A stretch of DNA of 64,000 nt from Doryteuthis pealeii (Eukaryota; Mollusca; Cephalopoda; Myopsida; Loliginidae). The first letter of the stretch is position 1, and each line of letters begins with the position of its first letter. The stretch is taken from contig CM042143.1 in assembly GCA_023376005.1 (NCBI GenBank), forward strand, positions 80,323,381 to 80,387,380. The letters are read 5' to 3'. Both the position numbers and the translations under genes were made by a program. Below, piece after piece: positions 21,132-30,955 of the stretch. The notes below the pieces were generated by a model. The model did no database searches and had not been told where the DNA came from. It was given only the letters and a program-made list of their open reading frames with translations.

Positions 21132-21178
<47 letters not shown>
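21132..21178. repeat. (GA)n microsatellite
   Basis: Uninterrupted AG repeat. Confidence 0.98.
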
Positions 21179-21183
<5 letters not shown>

Positions 21184-21439
21184 GTTTATTTTTAATCAAA
21201 AGGCCGCAATTGGCCATCATCTTTCCCTAAAACCAAGGTTAAAGATGTGTCTTTAACTATACGTGAAAATTGACGTCAACTCGTCAGTAGAAAAACCGAG
21301 ATAGAAAAAAAAAATTGTTCGCCTCAGGTCAGAAAAATAAAGTTGCTGAGGTGAATTAGTTTTTAGAAGGTTGAAATAATTTATTTTAAAAATTTCAGCA
21401 TTTCTTTCTTTTTCAATTACAAAATACAAAAAAAAATGA

Positions 21440-21545
21440 CGATATCAAAATTGGTGGGGTATAATGGTTAGCAAGGTAGTCTCGCAGATCCATTATTACT
21501 GAATAGAGGGTTCGATTCTCGTTGGATGCCCCGTAAAAAATACCC
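21440..21545 (+). mobile_element. SINE-C copy (reference copy)
   Basis: The tRNA-like head shows A-box side GTGGGGTATAATGGTTAGCA, the middle TCTCGCAGATCCATTATTAC and the B-box side GGTTCGATTCTCGTTGGATG, then GCCCCGTAAAAAA. Confidence 0.85.
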
Positions 21546-21599
21546 ATGTAAAAAAGACCGTGTTAATCCGAAAATGTTCTTTTAATTGGAAAATGCTTG

Positions 21600-21655
21600 T
21601 CTCTCAGATCCATTACTACTGAAAAGCGAGTTCGATCCACGCTGGGTGTCACATA
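21600..21655 (+). mobile_element. SINE-C fragment
   Basis: TCTCAGATCCATTACTACTG and GAGTTCGATCCACGCTGGGT repeat the 3' half of the SINE-C head just upstream. Confidence 0.75.
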
Positions 21656-21675
21656 ATTGTCAAGACATTTTGATA

Positions 21676-21786
21676 TGTGGTTACTTACAGTACCTGCATT
21701 TGTTTATATGATTGAACAGGCTCATCGCTGCTAAACTTCAGTGATATAGCGGGAACCGGTGCTTTCAACGTGACTTGACCTTAAGA
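21676..21786 (-). mobile_element. 5S-SINE copy
   Basis: Minus strand: AAGGTCAAGTCACGTTGAAA, GCACCGGTTCCCGC, then GAAGTTTAGCAGCGATGAGC. These align with the 5' half of 5S rRNA including the internal promoter A-box region (A-A-G-C-T-A-A-G-C-A-G in typical 5S). Confidence 0.78.
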
Positions 21787-21859
21787 CCACATAATTGTAA
21801 CCATGTGCCAATCCTACCCGTGGTGAACGGGTCGGAAAAATATTTTTTTTTAAAAGGCC

Positions 21860-21860
<1 letters not shown>

Positions 21861-21927
<67 letters not shown>
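21861..21927. repeat. (GA)n microsatellite
   Basis: About 33 uninterrupted GA repeats. Confidence 0.98.
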
Positions 21928-21930
<3 letters not shown>

Positions 21931-22606
21931 TTTTTCTTTCCGTGTATGTGCTTTCAAAAACCTGTTAAGACGTGAGACATCATTAAAAAAGGCCTCCTCG
22001 TCACTATTTTTTAGTGGGTGGGTTATTATCACTTAGCATCGCCTGACATGAAAATATAATGAATTACTTTCTATACATATAATTGTCTTTCAGAAAAAGA
22101 AGAGAGTAAGGGATGCGAGTGATATGGGGATGGATTGATGCGGGGGCGAGTGACATCAAACAAGCATGCCAAGAAATCGGGCCCCAAGTTTGAATAAATT
22201 CTGATGCAACATAAACCCCTAAATGTATTTTCTTTGTACAATGAAGGAAACGAAGTGGAAGACAGATTTTAAAACTGGAAAGAGGCGGAAAAGAGAAGAA
22301 AAAAAAGCAGTGAAAAAGTAACAAAGAAAGAAAGGTGAGAAAAGAAAAAAGGGAGATTAAAATAAGAGAGAGGGGGGGGGAAGAAGAGAGAACATTTTCC
22401 TCCACGCGCACACGCACGTTTAGTTTGTTGCATATTCACTTCAAAGCTATCGGTCGGTGTTCGTGCCTAGCTATTTCACATGCAAATGTTCAAGACGAAT
22501 CATTTCCACTTGGACAATAGATGGAACACTAACTTTCTCCGTGTATTGTATTACACTAACCAAGCGTCGTAAATATATATCTCATGCTCGCAACATGTTC
22601 CAACTA

Positions 22607-22613
<7 letters not shown>
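21928..22613. other. No recognised gene; purine-rich part
   Basis: Unassigned, with a purine-rich plus strand at about 22265-22395. Open frames on both strands are compositional. Confidence 0.5.

Positions 22614-22642
<29 letters not shown>
22614..22642. repeat. (TA)n microsatellite
   Basis: Short TA tract. Confidence 0.95.
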
Positions 22643-22645
<3 letters not shown>

Positions 22646-22830
22646 TGTGTATATATATTTATTGCACGAGTGTGATTCTGCACATCTGGGTTCCATGCCT
22701 TTCTTTTTGGTACATATCACAAACAAGGTTTGTCTAACATTTTTTACTGGTTCTCACCAGTTTCTACACAAGACCAAGCATGCCAATGCAAAACTTGAAC
22801 CAAACCTTCGTCGTAGCCTTCTATGAAGAA

Positions 22831-22868
<38 letters not shown>

Positions 22869-23037
22869 CTGACATGCCATTTACAGTAAAGTCTGTAAAA
22901 TCTGTCTTGCTTGAAAAGACACATGGCAGCACACAAAAACTTTCTCCAAGTACCGCTTCAAATAACATCTATAGTCATCACTCCGTTTGTCTGTCATCTG
23001 TGCCTCTAGGTTTGCAAGACTTCTGTTAAATTGAAAA
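22643..23037. other. Repeat-poor segment split by (TA)n(TG)n
   Basis: A balanced-composition stretch interrupted by a microsatellite at 22831-22868. Minus-strand frames such as KRYLEKVFVCCHVSFQARQI and EGLVQVLHWHAWSCVETGEN look protein-like on both sides of the tract. I cannot assign a family, so this could be a decayed coding repeat. Confidence 0.35.
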
Positions 23038-23038
23038 G

Positions 23039-23071
<33 letters not shown>

Positions 23072-23072
23072 C

Positions 23073-23103
<31 letters not shown>
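23038..23103. repeat. (CT)n(TA)n(CA)n compound microsatellite
   Basis: Three dinucleotide runs in series. Confidence 0.96.
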
Positions 23104-23104
<1 letters not shown>

Positions 23105-23464
23105 TGCATGTTCGTACAGATAAAAATAACATATACAAGACTGACGCACCCACAAATGTCCGTGCTAATAACCTCGAGCAACAACCTACAAACATTTTCC
23201 CTACCGTTTTCCCATCCTAATTGCAAACTGAATCAACAATGTCTGATTAGAGACTTCCTTTTAGATGAAATACAGACGGCCGAAAGAACACTGCTAACCA
23301 GTCAGTGGGTGTAACCCCCAAAGAGGCCAACAAACCCTCGTACATAGACTGATAGATATTGAAGCTTATCTCTGGAAACGTTAGCTTTTTACTTTTCCTT
23401 TCTTTTTTTCCTTTCTCTTTTTAAACAAACCATCGTGATATATTATTATTTACTATGCTTTCTT
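23104..23464. other. No recognised feature
   Basis: Unassigned sequence. Confidence 0.5.
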
Positions 23465-23570
23465 AGTTGTGACACAAGGCCAGAAGTATGGAGTACCTCG
23501 TGAGAATCGAAATCATTAACAATGCTCTGCTAATCTAGCTTGCACACCATGTCAGGTAGCCAACCACCCC
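23465..23570 (-). mobile_element. SINE-C-like copy
   Basis: GTTGTGACACAAGGCCAGAA and CGTGAGAATCGAAATCATTA follow the SINE-C minus-strand order; the head end reads ACACCATGTCAGG. Confidence 0.65.
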
Positions 23571-23578
23571 GATATATA

Positions 23579-23831
23579 CAGGGTGTTTTTTTTTTAAATT
23601 GATATCCTTTGAGATGAACAGGGTGTTTCAGAAAAATCGATATCATTTCGTAATCTAATAACTTGACCAATTCTCGTTCAAATGATTTCAAATTTTAAAA
23701 GCATTTGTAGAAACAACTAAAAATTCTATGTTTTCTTTTGCTTTAATAAAACATTAAATATAGAATGTTGAGTTGTTTCTACACATGCTGCTAAATTTTG
23801 ATTACGAAATCATATTTTCTGAAACACCCTG
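23579..23831. mobile_element. Foldback mariner-like MITE with duplicated left end
   Basis: The main unit 23619-23831 (213 bp) begins CAGGGTGTTTCAGAAAAATC and ends GATTACGAAAT...CTGAAACACCCTG. The arms stay complementary almost to the centre (GTAGAAACAACT / AGTTGTTTCTAC; AAAATTCTAT / ATAGAATGTT), so nearly the whole element is a hairpin. A 40-bp partial copy of the left end (23579-23618) precedes it. Confidence 0.87.
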
Positions 23832-24158
23832 CAAGATAGAACCAATAAGTGGACATGATACACATTCCGTGTACCACCTAAAAAATATTTTGTAATTGTA
23901 AAAACCCGAAATTATATAGTAAATTAATGATGATAAAGGTAACTGATAATTAACTATAACACATCGGATTATGGCTATTATTATTTTCTTGTTTTTTAAA
24001 CTCCGGTTATTATACTTTTGGGGGCGGTGGGGGCTGCAGATTCCAACGAATGTTATAAAATAAGAACAGTACAAGCTGTAAAAGATATCTTGTAATAAGG
24101 GAAATTGTGATCTTGACGTGAGAGTTCCGGGCATATCTCACTGGCGATCTGTTTGCAT
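23832..24158. other. No recognised feature
   Basis: Unassigned AT-rich sequence. Confidence 0.5.
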
Positions 24159-24159
24159 T

Positions 24160-24440
24160 TACCCAACCCCTTCGCCATGGGTAGAATGCTAAACAAGTTC
24201 AGTTTTTTTAAGGGGAGTAAAGCTGGTTTGAATTGAGAGTTTTTCTTCTCCTAGACTAGATGCCTAGTCGATGCTAAAAAACACCAATCTGATCTACTAT
24301 CTACCCATAGATTGGGGAAGAACAGATGCTTTTCCCCAAGGCCATTAGTATGAAATGAAATGCAAATAAAGATTTAAACTTTGTTTCCCGATTCCATTTC
24401 CTACGACGATAACCGTTACAGTCATGGAGGCGCGCTTTAA
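24160..24440 (-). mobile_element. SINE-A copy, diverged
   Basis: Order preserved from the tail side (CCCAACCCCTTCGCCATGGG) through CTTCTCCTAGACTAGATGCC to the head (CGATAACCGTTACAGTCATG). Confidence 0.82.
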
Positions 24441-24571
24441 GTTGCTTTAAAACGGAGCATCAGAGCATCTTTCCTGTAAAAACTAGGATGCCGCATGTAT
24501 TTTTGAAAACCCAAAAATGGAAAAAAAAAAAAAAAAACAAAAAAAAATATTATTTGGGGATATGCATATCT

Positions 24572-24852
24572 ACCAACCATTGCGCACGAGTAGGATGTGA
24601 CACAAGGTGAATTTCTTAAGCGGAGTTTAACAGGTTTGAATTCAGATTTTTACTTCTCTTAGACTGGTTGCCTAATCAAGGTTAAAAAGCACAGTCTGTC
24701 CTACTATTTACACATAGCTAGAAGGAGAATAATTGGATTCATACCTTTCCCAAGAGTATTAGCACTATGTGAAATGCAAACATCCTCATCCAGGATTTGA
24801 ACTCGTCGTGTCCATTTCCTATAACGGTAACTATTACACCACGTGTCTCCAC
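24572..24852 (-). mobile_element. SINE-A copy, near full length
   Basis: GAGTAGGATGTGACACAAGG through GAGAATAATTGGATTCATAC to GGTAACTATTACACCACGTG. Confidence 0.9.
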
Positions 24853-25004
24853 AATATTTGGGGACATAAGATCGATGTAGACAGTCAAAATCATTATCTA
24901 ATTAGACTCAATACTCAAATGTGTAATCTCTTAATCATACTCATAAGTGAGATTTGTTATTGTATCGTGCCAGAAATGCAATAAGTGAACTATTATATAT
25001 ATAA

Positions 25005-25255
25005 TGCTTTTGGGGGGTGAGGGTACAAAACAGGGGAAGCAGTGAGCCAATTGGCGTGGGCTTACAATTTTAAGAAGACCTACTCCTTCTGATAGATGCA
25101 AAGCAGGGTCCTATGCTAAGTGTAAAGAGGGTGCAGGAGGCTTACATTTCTATTCTAACTGGGCCTATTACAGGTTTGCACGGGCCAGCGAGGAGGCTCT
25201 CCTATTTGGGATCCGGGTGCGTTTTAAAATAACCATCTTTCCCACTTCAGATACG
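25005..25255 (+). mobile_element. REP-F segment (unclassified repeat)
   Basis: GTGAGCCAATTGGCGTGGGC resembles GTGGGCCAGTTGGCATGGGC at about 41.79 kb. The segment is richer in G and C than its surroundings; extent and class are uncertain. Confidence 0.4.
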
Positions 25256-25289
25256 CCAATACAATACCTTTATATAGGTATTTAATAAG

Positions 25290-25390
25290 CTTAGCTTAGA
25301 TGTAGCAAAAGTCCGAAAGTTTGGGGCACGCACTTAGTACAAAGTATGTCAGTCTAGCTTGTTAACCATTACACTACGCGAGACGTCTAT
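25290..25390 (-). mobile_element. SINE-C-like copy, diverged
   Basis: CAGTCTAGCTTGTTAACCAT and TACACTACGCGAGACGTC match the head side; the remainder is worn. Confidence 0.55.
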
Positions 25391-26292
25391 ATATTATCGC
25401 AAATACATGAGCGGACACGTATATAGGTAGATAGAGGTGAAATTACACTTGGCGATGGTAAAAGCAAGAAATGACAAAAAATGCCAAACTAAACTAAACT
25501 ATATAACCACCACAAAAAATATCTCAGAGGAACCTTGTTGTCTGTTTCTGTGACTAAGCGATTCAAATTTATCATTGCCACGAAAAGAGTAAGAAAAGTT
25601 TCGGATGCAGAACTAGGCAGGCTAATGGCTTCCTGTTGGCGTTCCATCGAAAATGTCAGACGACCAATCGAGACATGTTTAGTGGGATCAAATATAACCT
25701 GTTCGGATTTCACTGTTGAAGAAGAAGGCACATCAACATACGAATGGAGGACGACGATAATAGGAGACGAAAAAGGGAAGTCGTCCAAAATCCCCCCTCT
25801 TTGTCTCTTACTGATTGCTCTTGCCTGTTACAAATGTGATACGACTAAGACAATCAAATAACCAGATGTGAAACGGCTGTGGCGGAGGTTGGGCGACGTA
25901 GGAACAAAGTGAAGAACTGTAAGAGCAATGTAGATAAGCTGGTTGAAAGGATATTCACGACGAGGATCTTGCAGATATCACAGGTACAGGAAAGTGGCGA
26001 CTTTGAGGGAGGAAGAGAGGGATATAGGAAATAGAAAGATTGTATAGCGACAATTTTCCTAAGAAAAAAAAACAACTTTGGAGCTGATGTTTATTTAACT
26101 CTTTGCTTACTTAAACCGCTTACAGAGGCTCACCCAACACTGCGATTCTATCGTAAGCAATGTACAAAAACTGATGGTTAGTTTAAGTTAACAGACCTCA
26201 AACACTAACCCTAAAAATAAGTTGCCATGTTGTATCGCATTCATGAATAGAAACCAATTCTTAACAAGTACCAAACGATTTAGTAAGAATGC
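25391..26292. other. Repeat-poor segment with overlapping open frames, no gene claimed
   Basis: About 900 bp free of the window's SINEs and microsatellites. Open frames lie on both strands (25535-25858 plus; 25489-25788 minus, with FDPTKHVSIGRLTFSMERQQ). Neither resembles a family I know, and neither has clear splice or start context. Confidence 0.3.
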
Positions 26293-26547
26293 ACATGGAT
26301 GTTTATCTGCAACCTTTAGGTTTCATGCACATCTTTACATGGCAATCTCCAGGTAGGAAAAGAAAGATTTTGAAAAATCGAAAAGGTACAGGCAAAATAA
26401 TTTTACGTTGGTGTTTTGAAATTGCGTATCATTCTTTGGCAATATATTTTTTAATTTATAGATTTCTCAAAAACTTTCTCTTTTTTCCTGAAGATTGCCA
26501 TGTAAAGATGTGCGCGAAACCTAAAGGTCGCAGATAAACATCCATGT
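26293..26547. mobile_element. MITE, 255 bp, about 75-bp terminal inverted repeats
   Basis: The left arm ACATGGATGTTTATCTGC..ACCTTTAGGTTTC..GCACATCTTTACATGGCAATCT is repeated inverted at the right end with only a few mismatches (A/G after CTGC, AT/GC after GGTTTC). The centre is AT-rich. A transcript would fold into a long hairpin. The open frame over it merely reads the two arms. Confidence 0.9.
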
Positions 26548-26557
26548 AATTAAATAT

Positions 26558-26566
26558 TATATATAT

Positions 26567-26600
<34 letters not shown>

Positions 26601-26602
26601 AA
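26558..26602. repeat. (TA)n microsatellite
   Basis: TA tract directly after the MITE. Confidence 0.96.
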
Positions 26603-26744
26603 CTAATAAATATCTATTTATATTATAATATATAAACTTTTGATGAATAAGTATCAAAGAATACAAAAAAAAAAACAATGATAAAATAAAAATATATTAA
26701 AAAAAAATGAGACCCCAAGGATGTGTGTTCCCAAGTTATGATTT

Positions 26745-26835
26745 ATTGAGCCAATAGGTAAGAGTACAGGTTAAAAGTTTGGCTTCGGGTTACTCTTATA
26801 GCGGTTTTAACCTGGAAATGTTGTCCACGAGTCCG
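26745..26835 (+). mobile_element. REP-G fragment
   Basis: AAAAGTTTGGCTTCGGGTTA, CTCTTATAGCGGTTTTAACCTGG matches part of the 97-98 bp REP-G unit at 44.3 kb. Confidence 0.7.
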
Positions 26836-27450
26836 AGCCTTGTACGCTTACTTATGTGTGTGTGCGTGTGCCTTTTACTTTTTTTTCTTTCTTTTTTATG
26901 ATTAATTTACTTAGGACTAGTTATACACGTCTCCTCAATGTACAAATTTTTAAGTAACTGATTGTGTCAGTGGTGATGGGACTAACGGTGGGTGGGAAAG
27001 CTGGGGAGAGAGAAGAGTCATAAAAAGCCCTTTAGGGTTCTGGCATCTCGGAACGTGATATCTTCAATTAAGATTGGTCAAGTACAAATTTATTTGGTAT
27101 CTGACATTCAGCCTTGTTAGTGAAATTCAGATATGGGTAGGGAGGAGTACTAGACAAGTCTAGTGATAGTACGAAGAGATAAGAAAAAAAGTGAACAGAC
27201 ACCAGGTTGATGTAAAAAGAGGAGGAAAAAAACATTTAGAAAAATGGTATTTAGTAAGAAGAGGTCAATAAGTCGACTGGCGAATTCGTAAGACCAATAA
27301 AAGGACAAGAAAGCAAGGAAGAAGGAAATAATATTTTCTTTTCTCCTTTTTCTTATTCAATTCTTTCGTGTTTCACACCCAACTAAAAAGATTGTTTTTT
27401 TTTTTCGTTCCTTTTAATTTCTTTCTCCGACTGCTGCTTAACATCCCTCT
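26836..27450. other. No recognised feature
   Basis: Unassigned AT-rich sequence. Confidence 0.5.
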
Positions 27451-27454
27451 TTGA

Positions 27455-27530
27455 TTAGCAAGATAGTCTCGCAGATCAATTATTACTGAATAGCGAGTTC
27501 GATCCTCGCTGGATGTCCCATAAAAAAAAA
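27455..27530 (+). mobile_element. SINE-C copy
   Basis: TTAGCAAGATAGTCTCGCAG, ATTATTACTGAATAGCGAG, TTCGATCCTCGCTGGATGTC, CCATAAAAAAAAA. Confidence 0.85.
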
Positions 27531-27675
27531 ACCTTGTATTAATCCGGTTTTGTGGGAGATCAAGAAAATATACATTTTTTTCTAATTTTCTCCAATTTAA
27601 AAACTTTTATATATATATATATCGCCGTCCATTTTTCTTTTTTCCCATAATTTCCTTCCTAATTCAATTGGCGGG

Positions 27676-27800
27676 AGATGGAGTCCTCTTGGCCTAGTGG
27701 CTAATGTGTTGAACTGCGACATCATTGTAAGCGAGTTCGATCTCCAATCGTGCTATTACGTTCACTTTCGAACTAATACTCTTGGGAAAGGTATGAACCA
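27676..27800 (+). mobile_element. tRNA-like SINE head, separate subtype
   Basis: A-box side TTGGCCTAGTGGCTAATGTG and B-box side GCGAGTTCGATCTCCAATCG in tRNA spacing, followed by AATACTCTTGGGAAAGGTAT, a phrase also found after SINE-A heads. This suggests a chimaera or a sister family. Confidence 0.7.
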
Positions 27801-27894
27801 GCTCATCCCACTACGGTTCTTCAACAAGAATGGCTTTTGGCACGAAGGTCGATATGCCATTAAACAAAGAAACCAAAAACAAACCAATCTATAT

Positions 27895-28260
27895 TCATTT
27901 CCATATTTTATCATCTTTTCTTTTCCCAACTCTCTCTTTCTTCTCTCTCCTACTCTCTCTTTCTTTCCTACGATCTTTCTTTCTTCTGTTTTCTCTCATG
28001 CCCTTACTTTCTTCTCTCTCCCACTCTTTCTTTCTCTATCGCATATTCTTTCTTTTTCTTCTCTCTCCTATTTCTTTATTTTCCTCTTCTTTCTCTCTCA
28101 CTTATTCTTTTTTCTTCTCTCCTACCCTTTCGTCTTCTCTTATTTCTCGCCTATTATTTCCTCTTCTTACTCCTACCCTTTCTTTCTTCAATCTTTTCTT
28201 CTCTTTCTCTCTCACTCGCCTATTCTCTCCTCTCTCTCCTACCCTTTCTTTTAGCATTTT
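27895..28260. repeat. Polypyrimidine (CT-rich) tract
   Basis: The plus strand is almost all C and T for about 360 bp (TCTTTCTTCTCTCTC words). The 150- and 185-residue frames rich in F, S and L are translations of it. Confidence 0.9.
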
Positions 28261-29228
28261 TAAATTTCCCTTGACATTTTGATTTTTCAATCTCCTCAAA
28301 AGTATATTTTTCTGTCCCTTTCCTTAATTTTATTCTTATTTGACGTGACTTTGTTTCTTAACCACCAATTTAATTTTCCTTATTTCTGTGGATTTTTGAG
28401 GAAAAAAAACCCTTTTTCTCATTCTGGCTCTTTTCGTTCCTTTATCCCCCCCCCCTTGATTCTCTCTTTTTTAAAAGTTTATTTTTGTTACGCCTTTTTT
28501 TTTCGGGGGGGGGGTCTTACTCCTATTTCCTCTGTTCTCTTTTTCAGTTTTATTTTTACGCTTATTCCCATAATATGTCTTTCTCTCAACTTTTTCAGTC
28601 CTATAACTGTTTTTGCACTTTCTTCAATCAGGATACTTATCTTTTATTACAATATGCTTTCCCAAAATAAAATTTCACACACACATACATATATACATAT
28701 ATATAGTCTACTTATTTTCTGGACTGTTACTCATTCAGATTTTTGCTTTCAAAGTTTCACTGCTGTAGAGTTTGGTATTGAATAATACCCAATGATATCC
28801 GTTTTGTTTGTTTGTTCCATTAGAAATAAAATACTGGTATCTTTGTTTTAGCTTTTATAAAAATTCTTAAAAGGTATATTTATTTTTTGGCGATACTGTA
28901 TTTTGCTTTGTGTTATCTTTCTGTGTTTTTTTCTCCCCTTTACATTTTTTGCATACTCCCTTCTTTTTCGTATTTTTGCCCATTTCTCTTACTATGCAAC
29001 CATTTTAATACATTTCTTCCTTATTTCTTTATTTTCCTTTTTGTCTTTTTCTACCTCATTACACTTTAGTTTGTTTTTCTTTCTCTTTTTGAATATAGCA
29101 CTTAATTTTTCTTCTTTATCTTTTCTTTCTTCTTTTCCTTGTACATTTGGCCAGCCTCTTTCTTACCCCACCTTTTTATCTCTCTTCCACCCTCGTCTCT
29201 CCACCCCTTTCCCCAAACGCCGATGAGA
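28261..29228. other. T-rich interval, no gene
   Basis: T-rich plus strand; F/L/S-rich frames are compositional. Contains a G run (28506-28514) and a C run (28446-28456). Confidence 0.55.
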
Positions 29229-30781
29229 CCTTTCTTATTGCTAACTACACCTTACGAGTCGGGGAGAGGAGAATGGTGGGGCAAAGTGAGGTCTGGCTCA
29301 TCTCAGTCCATGAAAAGCTAGCAAACAGAGCAAGACTGGCGAAGGCAGAGCAGAAGAGAGATGGAAATAGAAAGACTAAAGGGTGTCAGAGCTTCTCCTG
29401 TTTAACTGATAGCAGGGTCTCAGCTGTGGGTTAAGGACCCTCCCTTGAATATGATCTGCTAAGGAAGTGTCAAAAACCTATCAGGAACAAGATAAGTTGC
29501 GATCATGTGGAGAAGCCTAAGCGACTACTCACTGTTAATCACCGAGAAAGGTCAGTCATCTTCGACTGATAACCATTGGTTACAAACTGCTTCATCTACA
29601 GTGTAACATGCAGCTTGTTTTCATCTTGGATACAGAAATCCGCCCACCGATTTCTCGAACCTTACTAACGCCATTATGTACATAGACCAATGCCGACAAT
29701 ATCACAGCCGTCATGGCCGACAAGCTAATCTTTGGAAGGTCGAAAAGGAAGAAAAATACACGAACATAAACCAATCCCCCCTTTTTCTCAACACCACACG
29801 CTTCTTTCACTTACTGTGTTTTCTTCTTTCTCTTTTTCAGTTTTATTTATTTATTTATATGTTTATTAATTGTTTTTCCAGTTCTCAAAATCCAGAGAGA
29901 GGCTAAACACTTTAAGGCAGATCAAGTTTGTAAATCGGAGATCAGCCATTTCACAACGTATAAGGCGCAGCTGTGATGTTTCTTTTGGATAAAAAGGCAG
30001 GGTCTCCAAGAAAGAATTTATAAAGTAGTTTAAAGTTGTTTCCAACCCACCCCAACCACAGAACCGGTGCATACTAACACCGAATTCCCCTACGAGAGGT
30101 GTCCCAAGCCTTTTTAGGGACCCCAGAAGGTTAAGTTTCATATTTCATATGATATATATAAAACGCACCTCTAACTTTGAACTACAAAATTCTGGGTCGG
30201 GGCAATTCTCGTGTATAATACAATTTTTAAAAACATTTTTAGCAGCTAAATTTAACCTAAACGTAGCATTTTTTTTCTAACTTTTTTTCGGTTCATACTG
30301 ACTAAAAATAGGAAATTATGTCTTAAAACGCAAAATTTACAGAGTATTTAAAGCAAACATACGGACATGTTCACACAAAAATACAAAATCATTAAGAAAT
30401 TATATACACACATTCCAGTAGATATTTCTCTATAACAGCGTAAAACACATTAGTTTGGGCTATAGATATAAATTACGTTCGGTCATCCCGTCCCAAATAT
30501 GGTGAAGCACGTGACCGGAAAAAAAGTTAATTATATAGTTCTCGAGTATAATATGTACTCTTAATATGGGCTAAAAAATTTAGTAAAATAGTTCGTCTTA
30601 TACAGAAATAATTACTGCATTTGGTTGATTTATAATTAACTTAAAGATACTTGACTAGACAAGCAGCTAATAAGAGATATACCCTGGGTACTTGTCCAGA
30701 ATAACCCGCTGAAGAAATATTTAAGGTAATGTACACAAAATTATATAGTACTGTAATACTTACATTCGCCATACCGTTAAG
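29229..30781. other. Repeat-poor interval, no gene recognised
   Basis: Unassigned. 29229-29720 is more balanced in composition than its flanks; a frame reading LRVGERRMVGQSEVWLIS ends at 29432 with no known family. 30018-30130 (GTTTCCAACCCACCCCAACC to TTTTTAGGGACCCCAGAAGG) may be a worn hAT-type end. Confidence 0.35.
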
Positions 30782-30955
30782 ATTGCTTACGGTCAAGTCA
30801 CGTTGGAAGCACCAGTTCCCGCTAGATTATTGAAGTTAAGCAGCATTGAGCCCATTCAATACTTAGATGGATGCCCCTAGAAGCCACCTGATATAAAAAA
30901 TGACTTGATTCGGCATTAAATGACCCGTATGGAGATTGAAATATAAATAATAACA
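30782..30955 (+). mobile_element. 5S-SINE copy, near full length
   Basis: GCTTACGGTCAAGTCACGTT, GCACCAGTTCCCGC, GAAGTTAAGCAGCATTGAGC, AATACTTAGATGGATGC aligns along essentially the whole 5S rRNA, including both internal promoter blocks. The family tail TGACTTGATTCGGCATTAAA, TGACCCG follows. It is too diverged and has extra 3' sequence, so it is not a working 5S gene. Confidence 0.85.

Noticed and set aside
25489..25861. Overlapping frames of 99 and 108 codons on opposite strands
   Set aside because: Balanced composition but no recognisable family and no way to choose a strand; left as an unassigned island.
27697..28282. Open frames of 185 and 150 codons
   Set aside because: They run through a polypyrimidine tract; residues are almost only F, S, L, P.
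30782..30893. Possible functional 5S rRNA gene
   Set aside because: Too diverged, single, followed by a family tail, with other copies scattered on both strands.
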